The position numbers and the translations under genes were made by a program. From Desulfobacterales bacterium (GTDB lineage Bacteria > Desulfobacterota > DSM-4660 > Desulfatiglandales > Desulfatiglandaceae): a stretch of 6,010 bases of DNA. Shown one piece after another: positions 4,525-6,010 of the stretch. Each line of letters starts with the position of its first letter. Position 1 is the first letter of the stretch. The stretch spans positions 1 to 6,010 of the forward strand of contig JAKLQB010000847.1 of the NCBI GenBank assembly GCA_022013615.1, in the 5' to 3' direction. Below the pieces are notes generated by a model. It was not told the DNA's origin and did no database searches. It saw only the letters and a program-made list of their open reading frames with translations.

Positions 4525-5067
4525 CTAAAATTCGATTCCCTTTTGTGCATTGATCCCCTGATTAAAGTGATGTTTTATTTCTGTCATCTCGGTGACAAGG
4601 TCTGCAATCTCTATTACCTCTTTCCTTGCATTTCGTCCAGTCAAAACGAGATGGAGTTCGGGAGGTTTGTTTTGAACGACTTCCATCAGTTCACTCATCT
4701 CTATCAGGCCAAAATAGATGGCTATATTTATTTCATCTAATATGATCAAGTCATAGGCTTTCCTAGCCATAGCCTGTCGGAAGGCTTCAAGCCCCTGGTG
4801 GGCCATGTGCATATCCATAGGTTCACAAGTCCTTGTTTTAAAAAACACGCGCCGCCCAAATTGCTTTATGGTAATGGGTAGATCGGTTTTTTCCAATGCC
4901 TTTATTTCACCAATACCCCTTTGTTTTTTCATAAATTGTAAGATAAGCACCCGCATTTCATGTCCTGCAGCCCTCAGAGCCATTCCTAAAGCAGTCGTGG
5001 TTTTTCCCTTGCCATTGCCTGTAAAAACGATAATCAATCCGTGTTGCCTTCGAGTTCCCGTCACCAT
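4525..5067 (-). CDS. cobO: Corrinoid (cob(I)alamin/cob(I)yrinate) adenosyltransferase
   Basis: A 180-residue CobA/CobO/BtuR-type ATP:corrinoid adenosyltransferase, which transfers the 5'-deoxyadenosyl group of ATP to the Co(I) corrinoid in adenosylcobalamin synthesis or salvage. Visible features: GLIIVFTGNGKGKTTTALG with P-loop G-N-G-K-G-K-T-T (17-24), V-L-I-L-Q-F-M-K (40-47), a Walker B-like D-L-I-I-L-D-E-I-N (106-114), V-L-T-G-R-N-A (141-147) and the family's C-terminal E-I-K-H-H-F-N-Q-G-I-N-A-Q-K-G-I-E-F. Length is typical. ATG 5067 has a GGAGG site 5 nt upstream; the earlier in-frame TTG at 5079 overlaps that site and is rejected. The stop is TAG at 4527-4525. I saw no cobalamin riboswitch in the 120 nt upstream and no other cobalamin gene in the window. 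Corrinoid-dependent enzymes are abundant in anaerobes of this type. Confidence 0.96.
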   Translation of the reverse strand: MVTGTRRQHGLIIVFTGNGKGKTTTALGMALRAAGHEMRVLILQFMKKQRGIGEIKALEKTDLPITIKQFGRRVFFKTRTCEPMDMHMAHQGLEAFRQAMARKAYDLIILDEINIAIYFGLIEMSELMEVVQNKPPELHLVLTGRNARKEVIEIADLVTEMTEIKHHFNQGINAQKGIEF

Positions 5068-5186
5068 CCAAGCCTCCAAGTTTTGCAGGTCAGTTTTTAG
5101 AAAGGAAAACTACAACAGGACCCGGGCATTTGGCAAGGTATTATTGTTTTTTCTATTTGATTAATCCGATATGAGCTATCGTGGAT

Positions 5187-5773
5187 TTAACCTTTTGATC
5201 GCTCACTGTTGTCGGGTTCACAGGTGCAGACGACCATGTTGGTTCGGGCGGACATCAAAGGTGCGATAATAAACCGGAAACAAGCTGCGGCGGCAGCGCC
5301 CCCAAGTAGAGGGGCAGCGATGTAAACCCAAAAGAATCCACCCTTAGGACCAGGGATAGCGATTGAGCCCCAGCCGGCAGGAAGGAAATGATCCGAGGGC
5401 CAAAATCACGAGCCGGATTGATTCCTGCCTGAGTCAAAGGAGCAGTAATGGCGATTATGGCCGAGACTGTTCCGCCGACAAAAATAGGGGATGATCCCTC
5501 GCTTGGCCGCCCCACATTACACCCTTCTGTTAACAAAAAGATCATCAGGACAAGTATAAACGTGCCAATCCCTTCCACAAGCATGGCCGAGCCCATAGAT
5601 ACCTTAAACCACAGTATTGGAACACCGGGATTGGGGAAGTATTCTCCAAACATCATGGCGGTACGCATGGATTCCGGGCTTCCACGAATGATTGCATTAG
5701 CCGACTCGTAACCGACAATGTTACCGTGAAAAACAAGCAGCACCGTCGCGCCGGCAGCGATGCCGAAATTCTC
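5187..5773 (-). pseudogene. glpF: glpF-like aquaglyceroporin (MIP family) remnant, N-terminus missing, frameshifted
   Basis: The C-terminal half of a MIP-family channel, which conducts glycerol or other small neutral solutes across the inner membrane. From about 5767 one frame reads F-G-I-A-A-G-A-T-V-L-L-V-F, then the GlpF-like A-I-I-R-G-S-P-E-S, a transmembrane segment (MLVEGIGTFILVLMIFLLT), another containing the extracellular-half motif G-I-N-P-A-R-D-F-G-P-R. At 5368-5377 (next to a G4 run) the frame breaks: the continuing homology W-G-S-I-A-I-P-G-P-K-G-G-F-F-W-V-Y-I-A-A-P-L is in another frame and ends at TAA 5189-5187. A one-base deletion explains it. Upstream of 5773 the frame meets TAG (5776-5774) and TAA, and the first three membrane segments with the first NPA are not found in any frame up to 6010. 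It is therefore a doubly damaged gene. A sequencing error could explain the frameshift but not the missing half. Confidence 0.85.
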
Positions 5774-6010
5774 CTACATGACCGGCAGAAAGTTTTAGTC
5801 TTAGTTGTGGCTATCGAGAAAGAGCAGACAAGCCCTTTCCCCAGAGATTCCTTGATTGCTCACGTAACCTCAGATCTCACTAAAAAGGGCGATTTTGCCC
5901 TAAAACAATCGCAAGTTTAATTCCCGATTTTTCCCCCAAACGGAAGCGGAGAGATCGCCCGGAACCATCAGGCATTGAGGGCCTGGTCTCATTTATTTGA
6001 TCAAGTACAA
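5774..6010. other. Terminal stretch without recognisable gene
   Basis: About 237 bases right of the glpF remnant. The missing N-terminal half of the channel should lie here if the gene were intact, yet none of the three minus frames shows NPA or membrane-segment sequence; each is broken by stops. A plus-strand open frame (5726-5920) has no ribosome site or recognisable family and overlaps the glpF remnant. The only structured element is the small hairpin at 5886-5901. The junction near 5770-5790 therefore probably marks a deletion or rearrangement. Confidence 0.45.
5882..5901 (-). terminator. Small hairpin with T-run, possible minus-strand terminator
   Basis: On the minus strand AGGGC-AAAATC-GCCCT is followed directly by TTTTA, a five-pair G/C stem with a short T tract, as in an intrinsic terminator. 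It would end a transcript entering from beyond position 6010. The stem is short, so the call is tentative. Confidence 0.35.

Noticed and set aside
5068..5186. Cobalamin riboswitch upstream of cobO
   Set aside because: The interval is too short for the full structure and no B12-box-like element was seen.
5164..5186. Hairpin after the glpF remnant (CGATA/TATCG plus ATC/GAT with a bulge)
   Set aside because: No T-run follows on the minus strand, and the stem is A/T-rich and bulged, so a terminator call is not supported.
5774..5776. In-frame TAG before the glpF remnant as a second pyrrolysine codon
   Set aside because: Sequence upstream of it shows no channel homology and soon meets TAA, so this is better explained as the edge of a truncated gene.

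Overview
The window reads as a piece of chromosome from a selenocysteine-using anaerobe, most likely a deltaproteobacterium (Desulfobacterota, sulfate-reducer or syntroph type). This is inferred from the gene families present (DUF2284, TSCPD fused to a phosphoesterase fold, HMA, CobO, a small Cys-rich protein, a GlpF remnant) and from two in-frame UGA codons placed exactly where redox-active cysteines belong. No rRNA, tRNA, CRISPR array, insertion sequence or integrase was seen.

The main content is a run of six minus-strand genes read from about 3163 down to 1. In order they are: a thioredoxin-like selenoprotein with a U-I-P-C motif (3163-2861); a TSCPD-domain protein fused to a degenerate metallophosphoesterase fold (2880-1912); a second thioredoxin-like selenoprotein with a U-L-A-C motif (1895-1578); an SMC-type ATPase head with no coiled coil (1558-560); an HMA metal-binding protein interrupted by an in-frame TAG (518-294); and the start of a DUF2284 putative metal-binding protein that runs off the left edge (188-1). 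The first four are tightly packed, with a 20 nt overlap and then gaps of 16 and 19 nt, and look like one operon. Ordinary gene calling starts both selenoproteins at an internal ATG after the UGA, losing the active-site half-motif. Each has a strong Shine-Dalgarno site and ATG 14-16 codons before the UGA, and a hairpin at a SECIS-like distance after it.

Right of this, 3181-3539 is a gene-poor stretch with a 9-bp hairpin (3319-3341) and an imperfect palindrome (3210-3230) upstream of the selenoprotein operon. A minus-strand Rossmann-fold protein with a C-terminal cysteine cluster (4184-3540) and a plus-strand 64-residue Cys-rich protein (4288-4482) diverge from a short shared region. Then come cobO/btuR, the corrinoid adenosyltransferase (5067-4525, minus), and a glpF-like aquaglyceroporin pseudogene (5773-5187, minus) that lacks its N-terminal half and carries a frameshift. 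The last 230 bases hold a small terminator-like hairpin and no recognisable gene.

The working picture is a redox and metal-handling module: two UxxC thioredoxin-fold proteins flank a TSCPD protein and are followed by an SMC-like ATPase and two cysteine metal-binding proteins. Individual families are recognisable. The job of the assembled set is not known to me and is inferred only from context.
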